Source of the DNA: Datisca glomerata
Taxonomy: Eukaryota > Streptophyta > Magnoliopsida > Cucurbitales > Datiscaceae
Assembly (NCBI GenBank): GCA_003255025.1
Contig: QANY01008042.1
Location: 1,724,077 to 1,788,076 of the forward strand
DNA length: 64,000 nucleotides
Direction: 5' to 3'
The position numbers and the translations under genes were made by a program. The notes below the pieces were generated by a model. That model saw nothing but the letters and a program-made list of their open reading frames with translations, had not been told where the DNA came from and searched no databases. Below are positions 44,741 through 56,395 of the stretch, one piece after another. The stretch's first letter is position 1; every line of letters begins with the position of its first letter.

Positions 44741-46640
44741 GTAAACAGTACACTTATGAATATTAGTAGACATCATATATGCATAATAATAAATTTCTTT
44801 AGGGTTTCTCACATAGAGAAAATGATAGGAAGTAAAATTAAGATATCATAAAAGACTCATAAACTGATGATCATCGACCTATTTAACCTCTATACGTACA
44901 CCATATCCACTAATAAGATTATACATGAGAGAATTTTTATATCACTGCGGAGCTTTAAAATTAAAGTAGAATTTTAATAAGACTAATTGAACAAAACCCA
45001 CTCTTATTAGTAGCTAAACTCTCGAGAAATGAGGAATTAAGATGAGCTAAACAAATGAGGTAATAATCATATACTGTTTTATATACTATGTTGTGTTTTT
45101 ATATTTAAATCCTAATATTTGTGAAGTGATAATCATGTAATATATGCATAGAATGGGGTAAAGATAATATTAATATATGATAAAAAATTGTTTACGGACA
45201 TCAAATATTAAAATAATATCAAACCTACCAAATATATTTTGAATTTTAAATTGTTTTAAAAAAACAAAATAGTTCTTTGTTTTTTTTTATTTTAGTTAAA
45301 TATTTTTAAAATTAATATTTTGATCATTAAAAAAACTCTGCCACACATTTTCTGATTTAAATGTATATAAACATCATTACATAAAAAATGTATAAAATAT
45401 ATCTTCTATATTGTACAGAATTAAATGGTAACCATTGATCCTCTTTAAGGAAACTTCATGAGATTATATAAAGTATTTTACTTCTTGATACGATACCCTA
45501 TCACGTATTTTAACAAAATTCTATCACATTTTACTATTTTTCAATAGAAAAAAACACTGTACCCACTTTTCCCTATATTCTTCTCCCACTTTCTCTTTGT
45601 TAGGACAACAACTTTTTAACGAACCTTGCAGTTTTTTATTTCTCGTCGAAAACTCCATTATTTTCCTCCATTTATCTACACTACTTTACCCCTATATATA
45701 ACTCTATTTTTTCTCTCATTTTTAAACTTTCGTTTTCACTTTCAACCTATTTTTCATTTCTGGACAACTTTTTTTAAAGAATTCGTAATAACTACATTTA
45801 CAATTTAAAAATGCATACTAGCAGATTTTTTTTTCAATTTTAATTTCCTGCTGTTTATGCTTTTTACACTGATTGTAAAAATAAATAAAACCAAATGCTA
45901 CTAAAAAATTCTATTACTAAAAAAAAATGCTACAAAAAAATGCTACTGAAAAAATCCTCACATTCACCATCAAAATCATCCCAAAAAAATCAAATTCATC
46001 ATCCCAAAATATTCACATTCATCATCATCACACAAAATAAAATCCAAACCCCAGAACCCTAAACAAACTCGAAACAATAAAAAACAAAAAAAAACTAGGA
46101 CCCAAAACAAACTTGAAACAGTAAAGAGAGATTTCAAACAAATGAGTGAGATTTCAAACAAACCCGAACCCTAAATCAAAGGAGATTTCAATAAGAAATG
46201 ACATGCGGGAGATTTGACACCTTCGATGGTCAAGTTCGGACAAAAATGGGCAAAAACTCAAAACCTTAGCCTTCTCTTCCCTATGTCGCGACAGTTCCCC
46301 CTCCCTGCATTTTTTCAAAAAGTTTCATCCAGGATAAAAGTGATTGTTAAAAAAACCCACCTAACCTGATTTACTTTCAACTTCCGTTAATGGTCTATTA
46401 ACGCCGTTAACAGAAATTTGATACGTGCGTGGCACGTGTCTTTTTGTGGTTAGTTTTGACAAAGAATCATGCAGATGAGTATGTTTTATAGTTTAGTTAA
46501 AGTGCATGAGTATAAAAATATAAAAAAAAATTAAGAATATAATTTATAGTTTCGTCAAAGTACAGAGATGAGTTTTACATTTTAGCCTAAAAATTATTCA
46601 ACCAATGATCAGTTACAATTCCTCTATCTCCCACCTCTAG
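44741..46640. other. AT-rich intergenic stretch, no gene seen
   Basis: Long A- and T-rich tracts, including a purine-rich zone at 45890-46110. Open frames here are low-complexity. A CACGTG occurs at about 46433-46438 in a GTGGCACGTGTC context. I recognise no gene, RNA gene or element ends. Confidence 0.6.
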
Positions 46641-46839
46641 AGTCAAATGAAAATCATACCCATATTTATTTTTTAACTAGTGAATACAATAAACCGACCT
46701 AAACTTTGCAAACTCAACATGACGAAGAAGACAAAGGAGGAAGGTAAACAACATTTGAAAATCTAAAAACAACCAAAAATGCAAATTATTCCAAATAAAA
46801 AAAAAGAAAAAAGAAATGGAAAATCCCTCAGAATGCCAA

Positions 46840-47110
46840 GAATCAACTTTGCAGGAGCATGAATGAAATCATGGTTCCTCAACCTCTGCAAAATTGAAGG
46901 TTCTGCAGAAGTGAGCCCCAGCTTTCCAACTAAATTTCATGCCCCAACATTTCAGATTACTAAAATTTTCATCACAGGGAGATATCGCACAAGACCATTC
47001 TCTAACGCTTACTTGTGTGTGTGCCGGACTGCGGTGGGTGGGTGCCCTGTAATCGGTGAAGAAGACTGAATAGTGAAGCGGAATAGGGATGAGCTAGGGT
47101 TATTTTTGCA
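46840..47110 (-). other. Possible decayed gene leader or exon fragment
   Basis: On the minus strand the sequence looks like transcribed plant DNA rather than its AT-rich surroundings: AACCCTAGCTCATCCC, a CT-rich stretch, then a donor-like CACAAG|GTAAGCG-type site (here ACAAGTAAGCG). Only very short ORFs follow, and no protein similarity is recognised. Confidence 0.25.
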
Positions 47111-47587
47111 AGTGAAAGGGCCGTGAACCCATTAGCCTATCTTTAACCATTGGCTTATGCCATTTTCCCTTTTCCACACGGAGCTACGCCTGGATTCTCA
47201 GTTTTACTTTTTCAAAGAAATCATACAAAATAGTCAAGTTTCTATGTTGCGTTTTAATAAGAATCAAGAAGAAGCATACTAAATTTATGAGCCTAAATGC
47301 TGATGCAAAAATGGTAATTATATTTTTTCAGTAACTGAAATTAATAGTGAATTCTACTAAATAACCATTCAATTAAGCACTATAAAAATTAGGTTTTTTG
47401 AAGGTTGTGCATCATCATCTATCTTGTGTTCTCTTCTAGTTCCGCCCCTTGGGTTGTCTTAATATAATAAAAAAATAAAATGGGTTTTGCCTAATATCAA
47501 TAAAAAATGGAGGAAGTTGTCAATATAAGCAGATGGGTACTTTTACATATTATGTCATTTTAAAGATAGCATACTATCGTTAGTCTT
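47111..47587. other. Intergenic, no gene seen
   Basis: AT-rich DNA between the possible exon fragment and the acidic ORF at 47588. No feature recognised. Confidence 0.5.
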
Positions 47588-47839
47588 GTGTTCCCTTCCT
47601 GTTCTGTCTCACATGTGAAAATAGATGGTGACATTTTGAATATGTTTGATCATTTGTTGAGGGCCAAAAGTAAGTGCATTGACATTTTTGTTGAGCATAA
47701 TGTGGTTGATGTTGGTGGGATGAATGTTGAGTTGAACAATTTTAATGAAATGGATGATGATATAGGGGATGCTGAGCCATACGCTGTAGGAGATGATGAG
47801 TTTAAGGGTGTAGGAGATGATGAGTTGGATGATGATTAA
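47588..47839 (+). pseudogene. Acidic 83-codon ORF, possibly a MULE transposase N-terminal fragment
   Basis: Contains VEHNVVDVGGMNVELNNF followed by an Asp-rich stretch (EMDDDIGDAEP, GDDEFKGVGDDELDDD). Acidic linkers of this kind follow the N-terminal domain of plant MuDR-type transposases, but no catalytic or SWIM domain follows. It could equally be an unrelated gene fragment. Confidence 0.3.
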
Positions 47840-48469
47840 ACAATTCTAGAGCCCCAAAAATTCTTTAAATCTTAAAATGAACATAGAACATTTCTTGGTA
47901 TCCCTTTGGTTGACATAGAAGTAGGGGATGGAGATGTTGCAAGAGAAGAATCAGTGCTACCAACTCAAGACTTCAGCTAGTTAAGCGAAGCATGGGTGCA
48001 TTACCTAGTGTTTTGGGAGTATTTTGTGTATTAAGTAGTATTCTTTTATTACTTTAATATGCTCCATGTTCTATATTCTGGATGGGAAGAATCAAGCTTG
48101 GATACTTTAATTAATTCTGACTAGATTGTTGCAAGGGCTAACATATAATGTGAGAAAATAGTAGAATTTTATTAAGGAAGAATCTGTATGATGGTCTACA
48201 AAAATGTGGGTTACTCGAAATCAAAAGAAAGTTGATCAATTTTGAACACAATGTCTTCAATTATTAGGTAACAAAACACCTCCCTCCCTCTCTACACATC
48301 CAGGCTAGTTTGTAGTCTCAATAAAACTCAACCTTAACAACTAAACCCCTAAAACACCCAAATTTGAGAAAATACAGCTTTGTGACATAAATTTCAGGAT
48401 AAAAAATGCTTGAGCTTAAGATTAATTGCATTTTCCAATAGGTGCTAGTACATTGGATCAGAAAGAGAA
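47840..48469. other. Intergenic, no gene seen
   Basis: It may include more of the decayed ORF above (a further open stretch reading DIEVGDGDVAREESVLPTQD at about 47915-47975 in another frame). Nothing else is recognised before the duplication boundary. Confidence 0.5.
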
Positions 48470-48476
48470 TGAATGA

Positions 48477-48497
48477 GTGTGTGTGTGTGTGTGTGTG
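48477..48497. repeat. (GT)n microsatellite at the duplication edge
   Basis: About ten GT units. The equivalent in copy 1 is a GA-then-GT stretch (6323-6340). Confidence 0.9.
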
Positions 48498-48565
48498 GGT
48501 TTCTACTTCATACAGAATCAAAACCAAGCAATGATCATCACGAAAAATATAAGATACAAAACTCA

Positions 48566-48990
48566 CCTGCTGTTATTTAAGGCAAAGATCAGCTAGAGAT
48601 CTAAAAGGAGCGAGCAAGTAGTACAGCACTGAGCATTTCGCTCATCGATCAAGCTAAAAGATTAAAGCAGAAATAGCCACCATCATCATACAACTACAAT
48701 AAGAAGATGAAGACGGCAAACAGAGAAAGCGTAAAGCTTCCATCACCGTCGATGGTAACGATGATGAAGGTTTATAGAGAACAATAGAACAAGAGAGATT
48801 CTAGAGAGAGGAAATAATGTGCGAACAAAGAGACGGAGAAAAGCATAACGTACCACAGAGAAAAAATGCAATTGAAATGAAATGCAGAGTAATTTGGGGG
48901 GAATTTAAATTTAATGTCCCGGTTGTAGGGGAGGGCTCCAATTATATTGAAATCCACACCAAATGGATGATAAATGAAGTCCAAATTCAA
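48566..48990 (-). pseudogene. Orphan duplicate of the zinc-finger gene's promoter and first exon
   Basis: About 95% identical to 6406-6828 by eye, and 100% over 48846-48987. It keeps the TATA-like sequence, the CT-rich leader, the 29- and 14-codon upstream ORFs in frame, and the GTGAGTTT donor. The 10-codon upstream ORF has lost its ATG (ATAAAC). No exon 2 lies within reach on the minus side, so any transcript would be non-coding or would splice into unknown sequence at 46.8-48.4 kb. Confidence 0.8.
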
Positions 48991-49059
48991 GTCAATTGTG
49001 AATTTGTGATTTGGGGTAGAGAGACCGGTTTGGCCGGTGTTGTGGGAAATGTCGTTTAG

Positions 49060-49768
49060 TTGGAAAAAGTTAGAGTGACTGCTGGTTGAATAGGTGTACA
49101 GTGAAGCGGACTCCAAGGATTGATTCAAGTGGATTGAAACAAGAACTCTAGAGTCCATCAAAAGATTGGTTAAAAAGCTAATTCTCATCTTTTTTTCTAT
49201 ATTAAAATTACTAAATTAATGATACATTTTTTTTATTAAAAGAAAAAAAAAACACAGTTTCAATGGCGTTCACTAGTTGAATTAACATTGGTTCAATTCT
49301 CGTGTTAAAATTAGTAATTGATGTTGATTCTAATTCGTGTAAAAAAAATACTTCCAAACATACAAAATTTATGTAGAGTAATCTAAGAGGCGTGAATTAA
49401 CACAAATCTCATATAAATAAATAAATAAACATTGAAGTGATAAAAATGTTTCACACAAAACACAATAACAAAATAAGGTGTTAAATGTGCATATTAAATT
49501 ATGAAATGCATCGTGTTTTTAAAGATTAAATTTAAATATATTTTCTTATAAGCAAAATCAAAGGGAAATAACAAAAGCAAAAGAAATATTAGATTAACAT
49601 CAAATATTTACTTGAATTAATTGTCAAAACAAATATTAGATTAATATCAAATATTTACTACAAATTACACGTAAAAAAATGATTTCAACACATGTGATGT
49701 CCTTTGACTAATAATATGCCTGAATTAATTATCACACAGTAGTACTAAAAGTGAGCAGCATTAGTGTC
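49060..49768. other. Duplicated non-coding flank in copy 2
   Basis: 49060-49405 and 49675-49768 match copy 1. The part between is AT-rich and largely unmatched. A 23-base stretch (ACAAATATTAGATTAATATCAA and continuing) is nearly repeated at about 49585 and 49630. Confidence 0.6.
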
Positions 49769-49769
49769 A

Positions 49770-50220
49770 TGGACAGATTGATTTGACACTTTGATAAGGA
49801 ATGGGTGCAGAGACAGATTGATTTGGCACTTTGATAGGGATGGTGTTTACACGGTTAAGAGTAGGTATTGGATTGCTACTAATAGGGACTCTCAACCTAG
49901 CTCTACAGCCGATGGACTTGGACGTTGGTGGAAAAACTGTGGAATCTTTATCTCCCCCTCAAGATCAAATTTTTTCTCTGGAGGACTTAAGAGGAACATC
50001 CTCCCGACGTTTTTCAATTTGGCTAATAGAGGGATGGGGACTTCCGAGAGATTTGTTTTTTGTAGAGCTTCGGAAACAGCGGCTCATGCTTTTTTCTTGT
50101 GCCCCCGGATTAAAGATGTGTGGAAATCAAACTCGTGGCAGTTAGGGGATCTTGGGGCTCGTAAAATTGCGGATTCAAAGGATCTCATGGACATCTTTTA
50201 GCATTATTGTTTCAACCTCT
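49770..50220 (+). pseudogene. LINE fragment: zf-RVT region
   Basis: Conceptual reading gives DRLIWHFDRDGVYTVKSRYW, then WKNCGIFISPSRSNFF and FCRASETAAHAFFLCPRIKD VW. This is the zinc-binding domain of plant LINE ORF2, with the usual D-G-x-Y-T-V-K-S start and a C-x-x-x-x-E-x-x-x-H-x-x-x-x-C core (C, E, H, C present). One frameshift lies near 49960. The start is partly duplicated: ACAGATTGATTTGRCACTTTGATA occurs at 49773 and 49812. RNase H and poly(A) were not found. Confidence 0.8.
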
Positions 50221-50352
50221 CCTTGCAATCTTTAGCCAAGCTGCCTTGTGTTTGTTGATTTTCTTATAGTGTTACTATTTCTTCAAACCCATATTATGTG
50301 GTAGACATATTTTATTATATCCATTATTTATTCTGTTTAAAGAAATTTGATT

Positions 50353-51100
50353 CGATTTTTTTATCAAACCGTCTCTCTTTTCCCTTCTCTCTCGGACCTA
50401 AAACCCTACTTCCCGTTTTTGATGCATCGCCCTAGCTCTCCCCGTGACCCTCTGGTTTACTGTTCTCTCTTTCATCATATCTTTTTGTTTTCTCCCTCTC
50501 TTCCCTTTCTTGCCCCCTATTTCTCCCTCTCTTCCCTTTCTTGCCCCCTATTTCTCCCTCTCCTATCTTTCACACTCCCATTTTTCTTCCTCTCTTCTCT
50601 TTCCCAATCCTCTGGTTCTTCATCTCTTCTATTTTCCTCCTTTTCTCAGATTTTCTATCTTCCTCGGTCTGTTTTGTATTTGTGCAGAGATTTCTGATTC
50701 TGTTTTGGAAGGTTTTGATTCTACCGGTTGTGTGGATCTGATTTCCATTAGATATTTGATCCTTGATGGCTTTTCTCTTCGGATCTAGTATTCGTGGAGT
50801 TTTTTGTGTGTACCACACAACCTGAGATTTCCACTTCTGTTTGAGATTATGTCTCTTTTGTCAAGTTTGATTGGTGGAGAATCTTTGGAACGAGCTAGTC
50901 GCTCTCTACATTTATGTAATGTTTATATTTATGTAATGTTTATGTATATTATTCACTCCCTATACATTATCATATGTATATTGATATTTTATGGTATTTA
51001 TAATGGTTTGTTTGTATTTAATTCTGATAATCATGTTATAGATCTTAGTGTGATTGTATCTCTGCATTATTAATGAAATGTTTTCTTTATCTTAAAAAAT
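50353..51100 (+). mobile_element. Retrotransposed sequence with 13-bp target duplication
   Basis: The direct repeat AAGAAATTTGATT flanks 748 bp (50340-50352 and 51101-51113). The insert begins with CT-rich leader-like DNA (CCCTTCTCTCTCGG, AAACCCTACTTCCCG) and ends AATGAAATGTTTTCTTTATC plus a short A-rich tail (TTAAAAAAT). Copy 1 keeps the uninterrupted site at 16376-16395. It could be a processed transcript of a host gene or the leader and end of a LINE-family RNA. An internal 30-bp unit with CCCCTATTTCTCCCTCTC is tandemly doubled at 50505-50565. No conserved protein frame. Confidence 0.75.
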
Positions 51101-51113
51101 AAGAAATTTGATT

Positions 51114-52584
51114 TTTCAGATTTTAAAATAGGATTATGCTAGAATTTTTTCTCTTTCTACCTTTATCTAAAAAGGTTCGACAAAAATCTTATTATCTATA
51201 TTCCCTCTTGTATAATTGATTTGCTTCTGGTTTTTTAAAATTATTGATCGAAAAAGATTTGTAAAATGGTACAACTCATAATCTGCTAATGTTAAGTAAA
51301 AAATAAATCGATAAATAAATTATTTAACATTATTACCCAAATAAAGGATCAGACAAATTGAATTAGGAAAGAGTAGTTAATGTGAGTTTTAGACAATTAA
51401 AGCATATTATATTGATAATGCATTTGCCCACCTCCCTTTGTTAATGCGTTTTGGAGTCAGACTCCTTCAAATTAATCCAGTCAGAGCCAAGTTGCCAAAC
51501 TTAAATTCTTTCCCCATAGAAAATTCTTTTCCCACTTACTCGTTAAATAAAACATATTTTCTTCATATTTACAATAATAATTTAATTCTTTTTAAGTTGT
51601 TGAGAAAATTCCATCCCACATGCGGTGATTTAAGGATCTAAATAAAGTTGGGGTTGGCATTTAGAAAGTCATAGTTGATGATTTAATAATGCACATTGCG
51701 AAAAATGGATGTGAAGTATTTTCTTTTGGGGATAATGTAAATTGAATAAATTTGATGCCCCACACATTGACAAAAGGGGAATAAGTCCATATTCCGATAA
51801 TGTTATCCTAAAAACGAAATACAACTTTTATTGCATTCATTCGCAAGCTTTCTACAAATTATCCGGTAATGCGACAATGAAAATGACTCTGTCTTGTGTG
51901 ATGTGGAGTGCAATGGTGTAGTCAGAAACTATACTATAAAAACATTGATGAAAAATGTAAGGAAATTCCTTTTTTTTAATGTATTAATCTAAAGGAAAAA
52001 ACAAAACAAAAATCATTTTGCGAGAATATTGTTTGGTTGATTGATTCAGGATAATTAAGTATGTATACAATATTATAAGGCCTACTTAAATATACGTGAA
52101 CTAATCAAAATCATCAAAAAAAAACATATCATTTTTTTTTTGTTGCGGGGCAGATTGTGTAAACTTAACCACCCCAAATACCTCCATTCAAAATAGGATA
52201 TAAGCCTAAATTTAGGAATTTTAAATTCAAATTGATTTATATGAAATCGTGTTAAAATTTTGAAAACAGTAAATATTTGAATTCACTTTTATTTGTTGAA
52301 AAAAACCTGCATAATAAATGCAGATAAAAAGATTTAGTTTTCCGGAAAAATAATAAGGAATTACGATTTCAAGGGAAAAAAAACAGTTTCTTCTCTGATC
52401 TCCCCATTAAGCACAACTTAAAACTCTTCCCTACAAACTAACTAAACGGTGATTCACCCTCTGAGAAGAATGTAGGTAGATGTTGAAAAACTATGGTTAA
52501 TTGAGTTGCCATGACTCACACAATTATGAGCTTATTATTCTACAAAAATAATAATCAATGTAAAATTATCTCGACACCGGTATG
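51114..52584. other. Duplicated non-coding DNA, copy 2 block C
   Basis: Matches 16400-17935 with about 88-92% identity by eye and small indels. No gene recognised. Confidence 0.75.
51846..51962. other. 117-bp block identical to 17211-17327
   Basis: Partner of the copy 1 block, with all 117 bases the same. Confidence 0.7.
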
Positions 52585-52634
52585 ATGTTCAGTCTAATAT
52601 ACTTTGACTATCAAGTTAGTCAATTATCCATGTA

Positions 52635-53600
52635 AAAGATTTTTCAGTTTGGCCATGAGAATATCGATAATGCCTAATTTTTGTAAGTGTTAATTAGAAA
52701 AAAAGGAAGGATAATTTAAGAGTAAGAGAAGAATGAGAATATCTCAGGGTTAGAGTTGTATTGTCTTCTTTCCTCTAGTACATTGACCTTTATATAGGCT
52801 TCCCAAATCTCGTGAGTTAATTAAAATAATAATATAAAAGAAGCACTCATTATATCTAGGGATCACACCCGTTCGTGGGTGTCATTCTTCTGGGTATGCC
52901 TTTTTTTTTCTTCTGTCTCACTCAGCCGTCAATTAATCACGACCACTTGACAATTTCTTATGGCTTCGATCAATCAGTCACACCCACTTGGTGGTCCGAC
53001 AACTTGTATCATCCTAGTATTTTCAGCTTTACTCAATAAATCACTGTCGTTTGTCTGTCATTTCGAGCTTTTCGTCTATCTCTGTTCTTCTTCTTATTCG
53101 TCCTTTCTCGTTCTGACGAGGTCTCCCACTTCTGTGCTCTTTCTTTCTCTAATGAAATCTCTCGCTTCAGCATTCTTTCCCACTCTGATGAGGTCTCCCG
53201 CTTCAGCGCTCTTTCCCGTTCTAACGAGGTCTCCTACTTCAGCGTTCTTTCTTGCTCTGATGAGGTCTCCCGCTTCAGCGCTCTTTCCCGTTTTAACGAG
53301 GTCTCCTACTTCAGCGTTCTTTCTTGCTCTGACGAGGTTTCCCGCTTTAACGTTCTTTCCCGTTCTGACGATGTCTCCTGCTTCAGTGTTCTTCCCATTC
53401 TGACGAGGTCTCCTACTTCAACGTTCTTTCTGCTCTGATGAGAACTCCCACTTCTACGTTCTTTCCCGCTTAGCCCCCAATCTTGCCATGTCCATGGTCC
53501 GCACGTCTTCTCAGAATTTGTTTTTTCTGTACACGTGTATTGGGTGATTTTTTCCTGTTCTTTTGCTCCCCCATTACACTCAATAAATTTCACATGTTGA
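52635..53600 (-). repeat. LTR-like sequence, inverted, related to 59010-59755
   Basis: On the minus strand it aligns with 59010-59755: CACGTGTACAGAAA near its start, the minisatellite, CACCAAGTGG, GGAAGCCTATATAAGG-type TATA (here TTTATATAGGC read on plus at 52793-52803), CCTCTAGTACATTG and AATTAGGC near its end. It is the LTR of an unclassified Gypsy-type family. The outer edges are approximate. It lies inside the 2.84-kb insertion that copy 1 lacks. Confidence 0.65.
53101..53470 (-). repeat. 36-bp minisatellite inside the inverted LTR, about ten units
   Basis: The plus-strand unit is close to CTCTTTCCCGTTCTAACGAG plus GTCTCCTACTTCAGCG. Variants alternate between CCGTTCT and TTGCTCT types, suggesting 72-bp higher-order units in the middle. 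Because 36 is a multiple of three, it creates artefactual open frames on both strands. Confidence 0.85.
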
Positions 53601-53698
53601 TGTGTAATGATGAGGAATTCTTGATTTGCATGCGCCTTTTCAAAGATCGCCTTGTCTTCTCTTAGGAACCTGCACTTCTTTGGAAATAACAAACAAAT

Positions 53699-53727
53699 AT
53701 ATATATATATATATATATANTATATAA
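53699..53727. repeat. (AT)n microsatellite with an undetermined base
   Basis: Alternating AT with N at 53720; the length in the genome is therefore uncertain. Confidence 0.9.
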
Positions 53728-55424
53728 CGATTAATTAAATGAAGGGAGGTGCATGTTTTGTCTTTGCTCCTTTTTCTAGCCGTCGTCGTGCCATTCGTTG
53801 ACGATTATGTCTTGTCAGTCGCGCTCTTCCAAAAACGTCCTTTCTAGTGACCTTGGTCATAGAAGGGTTGATCCTGGTGATGGACCCTTGGTTTGGATTT
53901 AACACGGGGTCTATTGGCATTGCCTACAAATCTCATTGGAATTGGGCATTAACCCTGATACCTTTTAGGCCTTACAATTGTCCATCTTTAAAACCTAAAA
54001 AATATTATAAATAGATGATATTGCCCTTACTGGTAAGGGACCTTATTCGTGTTATTCGCATAACAGTCTCAGCGCAAAATGTTATTCGCGTGACAGCCTC
54101 AGCGGAAAATGTTACGTAGTTTATAGATGTATACTATATGGTATATAGTTATATACTGTGTTATGCATATTTATTGTAGTATATTTTAATATACTATCAG
54201 TATATCATAGTATATATGTAATATATTTTTACATACCATCTGTATATCTATAGCATTTTTATGTACCATTGTTATATTTTTATACACCATCTTGTACCAT
54301 ACCCTCTTCCCACACTCAAGCATGGCCCTTCATTCTTCTCCATCCCTCTCGCTCGAAATCTAGAAAAAAAAAACCAAAACCAATTCCGTGTAACTATTAC
54401 AGAAATTAGGAAAGATAATTTTATAAGAAAACTATTAATATAATTGATTTTGATTGTAGATCAATTCTGTATAAACTGGTACAGAGAAAATCACCAAATT
54501 CGCCCAAGAAATAAAAAATAATTCCATATAAACTATAATAATCTTGCTGAGTATATTTCCAAAATCAACAAAAAAGCTACTATTTATGTTACATAATTTT
54601 GAAATAACGAATGAAGAAGAATGTGAAACACTCAAATCTCCAAATCTGCTATAAAATGGGGTCTGCAATGGCAGGAGCGAAGGAGAAGCTATGAGGAAAA
54701 AAAGAAAACAATAAAACCTAAAATAACAATTAAGTTATAATAAGAGCATAAAAGTAAATGACCGGATAAAATCATAACTAACTAAAGAATCAAAGAAAGA
54801 TCCGGCCATACGTGCAAAACTATAAAAAAATGGACATTATACAAAAGTAAAATTTAAAATTGATTAAATCTCTAATTTTTCATACTTTTTATCTCCTACA
54901 CAGAAAATGAGCCTTTTCGCACTGTCATTTCCTCTTTATCTTCCATTTTAAAAATCACGATCACTTTTGTGATCATGATTTTCGAAGAGAGACCAAACCC
55001 ACATAAAAAGGAATCCAAATCCTAACATGGGAGAATTATGTTGAATCCTAATCGTCAGAATTCAATTACGGAAAAAAAAAGGAAAATGAAAAAAAAAAAA
55101 TCTAACATCGCATTTAACGTGTATCACTAATTCGACCATTCATTAAAAAAATGAACGATCATGATTTTTAAGCTAACATAAGGAGATATGTTCCCCATAA
55201 AAGGCCACCACGTGAAATAAAGATAGGATCTCGTCGTCGCACAAAAACCAATGGACAACGAACCATGGACAAGACCACCATGCGAAACTCACAGGAGAGG
55301 ACCTCTGGTGATGGCCACGGCTCATTTATTTCAAACTCAAACTGTATTCAACCGACGGTAACGATAGCAAAAATATTCATACCCGTTTGTGGTTTACAAT
55401 TGACATGTGATTTAGTTTACGGTT
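53728..55424. other. Remainder of the copy 2-specific insertion, no gene recognised
   Basis: 53735-53920 (minus) has a basic open frame (TRKDVFGRARLTRHNRQRMA) that might belong to the LTR element's interior, unproven. 54055-54115 holds two 30-bp units starting GTTATTCGC. 54120-54300 is rich in TATATAGT/ACTATATA motifs. 54660-55424 shows nothing recognisable. Confidence 0.45.
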
Positions 55425-56065
55425 ATATGCCCAATTTTTTTCTGCTTGCATTATTTTTTATTTTTAAACTCTGATTTGTGTATTTAAAAGAATAATTTTA
55501 GACTGATAAATTCATTGACAAAATTTTTAATGATAAAATTATTTATAGATCATTCATTGATTAATTTAATAACTTATTTGAATTATTGATAAACATCAAT
55601 CTATTAATGATTCATATATGACTTGATCGATTAAAAATTTGATATCTATTTAGTTACTCTATAATTACTTATTTAAAACCCTATATCAACAAATAAATAT
55701 TCACCAAATATAATGCGTTGAAATGACATTTTGTCCATTTAATGTATGAACCGGCTTGACAAATAATTGATTCTCTGTAAAGAGTTATATACATATGTAA
55801 ATATTTATTTGGGTCTGCGCAAAATTGGGTCTGTGTTCTGTAAGTTGGTTCACCAATTTGATTCTCCATTAACTGAATTTATGTTTTGTAAATTGGTTAA
55901 TATTGATTATATTATCTGTAAATATTCATTTGTAACTTCTTTAATACTCTTTAAAATGTTTCTATTTACACATTTTACTTTTGTGTAAATAATTATTTGA
56001 TTGTTGATTTGTTTTATTTATACAGTTAACTTGAATGTATATAATTATTTATGTGTTCGATCAAA
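55425..56065. other. Duplicated non-coding DNA, copy 2 block D
   Basis: Matches 17940-18650 (for example ATTTTTTATTTTTAAAC, ACTGATAAATTCATTGACAA versus ACTAAGATGAAG, and TTATACAGTTAACTTGAATG). No gene. Ends where copy 1 meets the Gypsy LTR region. Confidence 0.7.
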
Positions 56066-56395
56066 TTCACATGATACTTAATTCTTTGTAAATAGATTTT
56101 AATATGTAAATACTTTTCTTGAGAGATAACTAGTAGGGAGAACTACATATGGTCACCCAGCTTTTTAATTGTAAAAATGACCGGACGACCTAGTAAATTA
56201 TGATACAATATACATAGCCTAATGGTTAATATTAATATATACAATATGCATATCCGCTTTTCATTCTTTCCATTAGGCTCATATTGAAAAGGACCAAAAA
56301 CATGTGCTACAGTTACACGTGTAAAAGCCCCACGAGTAACTGTAACTGTCATTTAATGAAACGCGACGTTTAATGGAAAGAAAGAAAAGCGGATA

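Larger units (their letters stand above)
48470..56065 (+). repeat. Segmental duplication, copy 2 (orphan promoter copy)
   Basis: It matches copy 1 in the same orientation and block order (see copy 1). It starts at a (GT)n tract and the equivalent of a point within the zinc-finger gene's 5' UTR intron, so no coding sequence is included. Copy-specific insertions are a LINE fragment (about 49770-50220), a retrosequence (50353-51100) and about 2.84 kb between 52585 and 55425. Confidence 0.85.

Noticed and set aside
52960..53692. Repetitive proteins of 147 aa (+) and 128 aa (-) with 12-residue repeats
   Set aside because: Artefacts of a 36-bp minisatellite in an LTR; the unit length is a multiple of three, so all frames stay open.
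54120..54300. Possible homology between 54120-54300 and 58700-58960 as parts of one inverted element
   Set aside because: Both lie beside the related inverted LTRs, but they are similar in the same orientation and only through TATATAGT-type simple motifs.
55681..56352. Small ORFs around 55.7-56.3 kb
   Set aside because: They lie in duplicated non-coding DNA whose copy 1 counterpart has different frames with stops.
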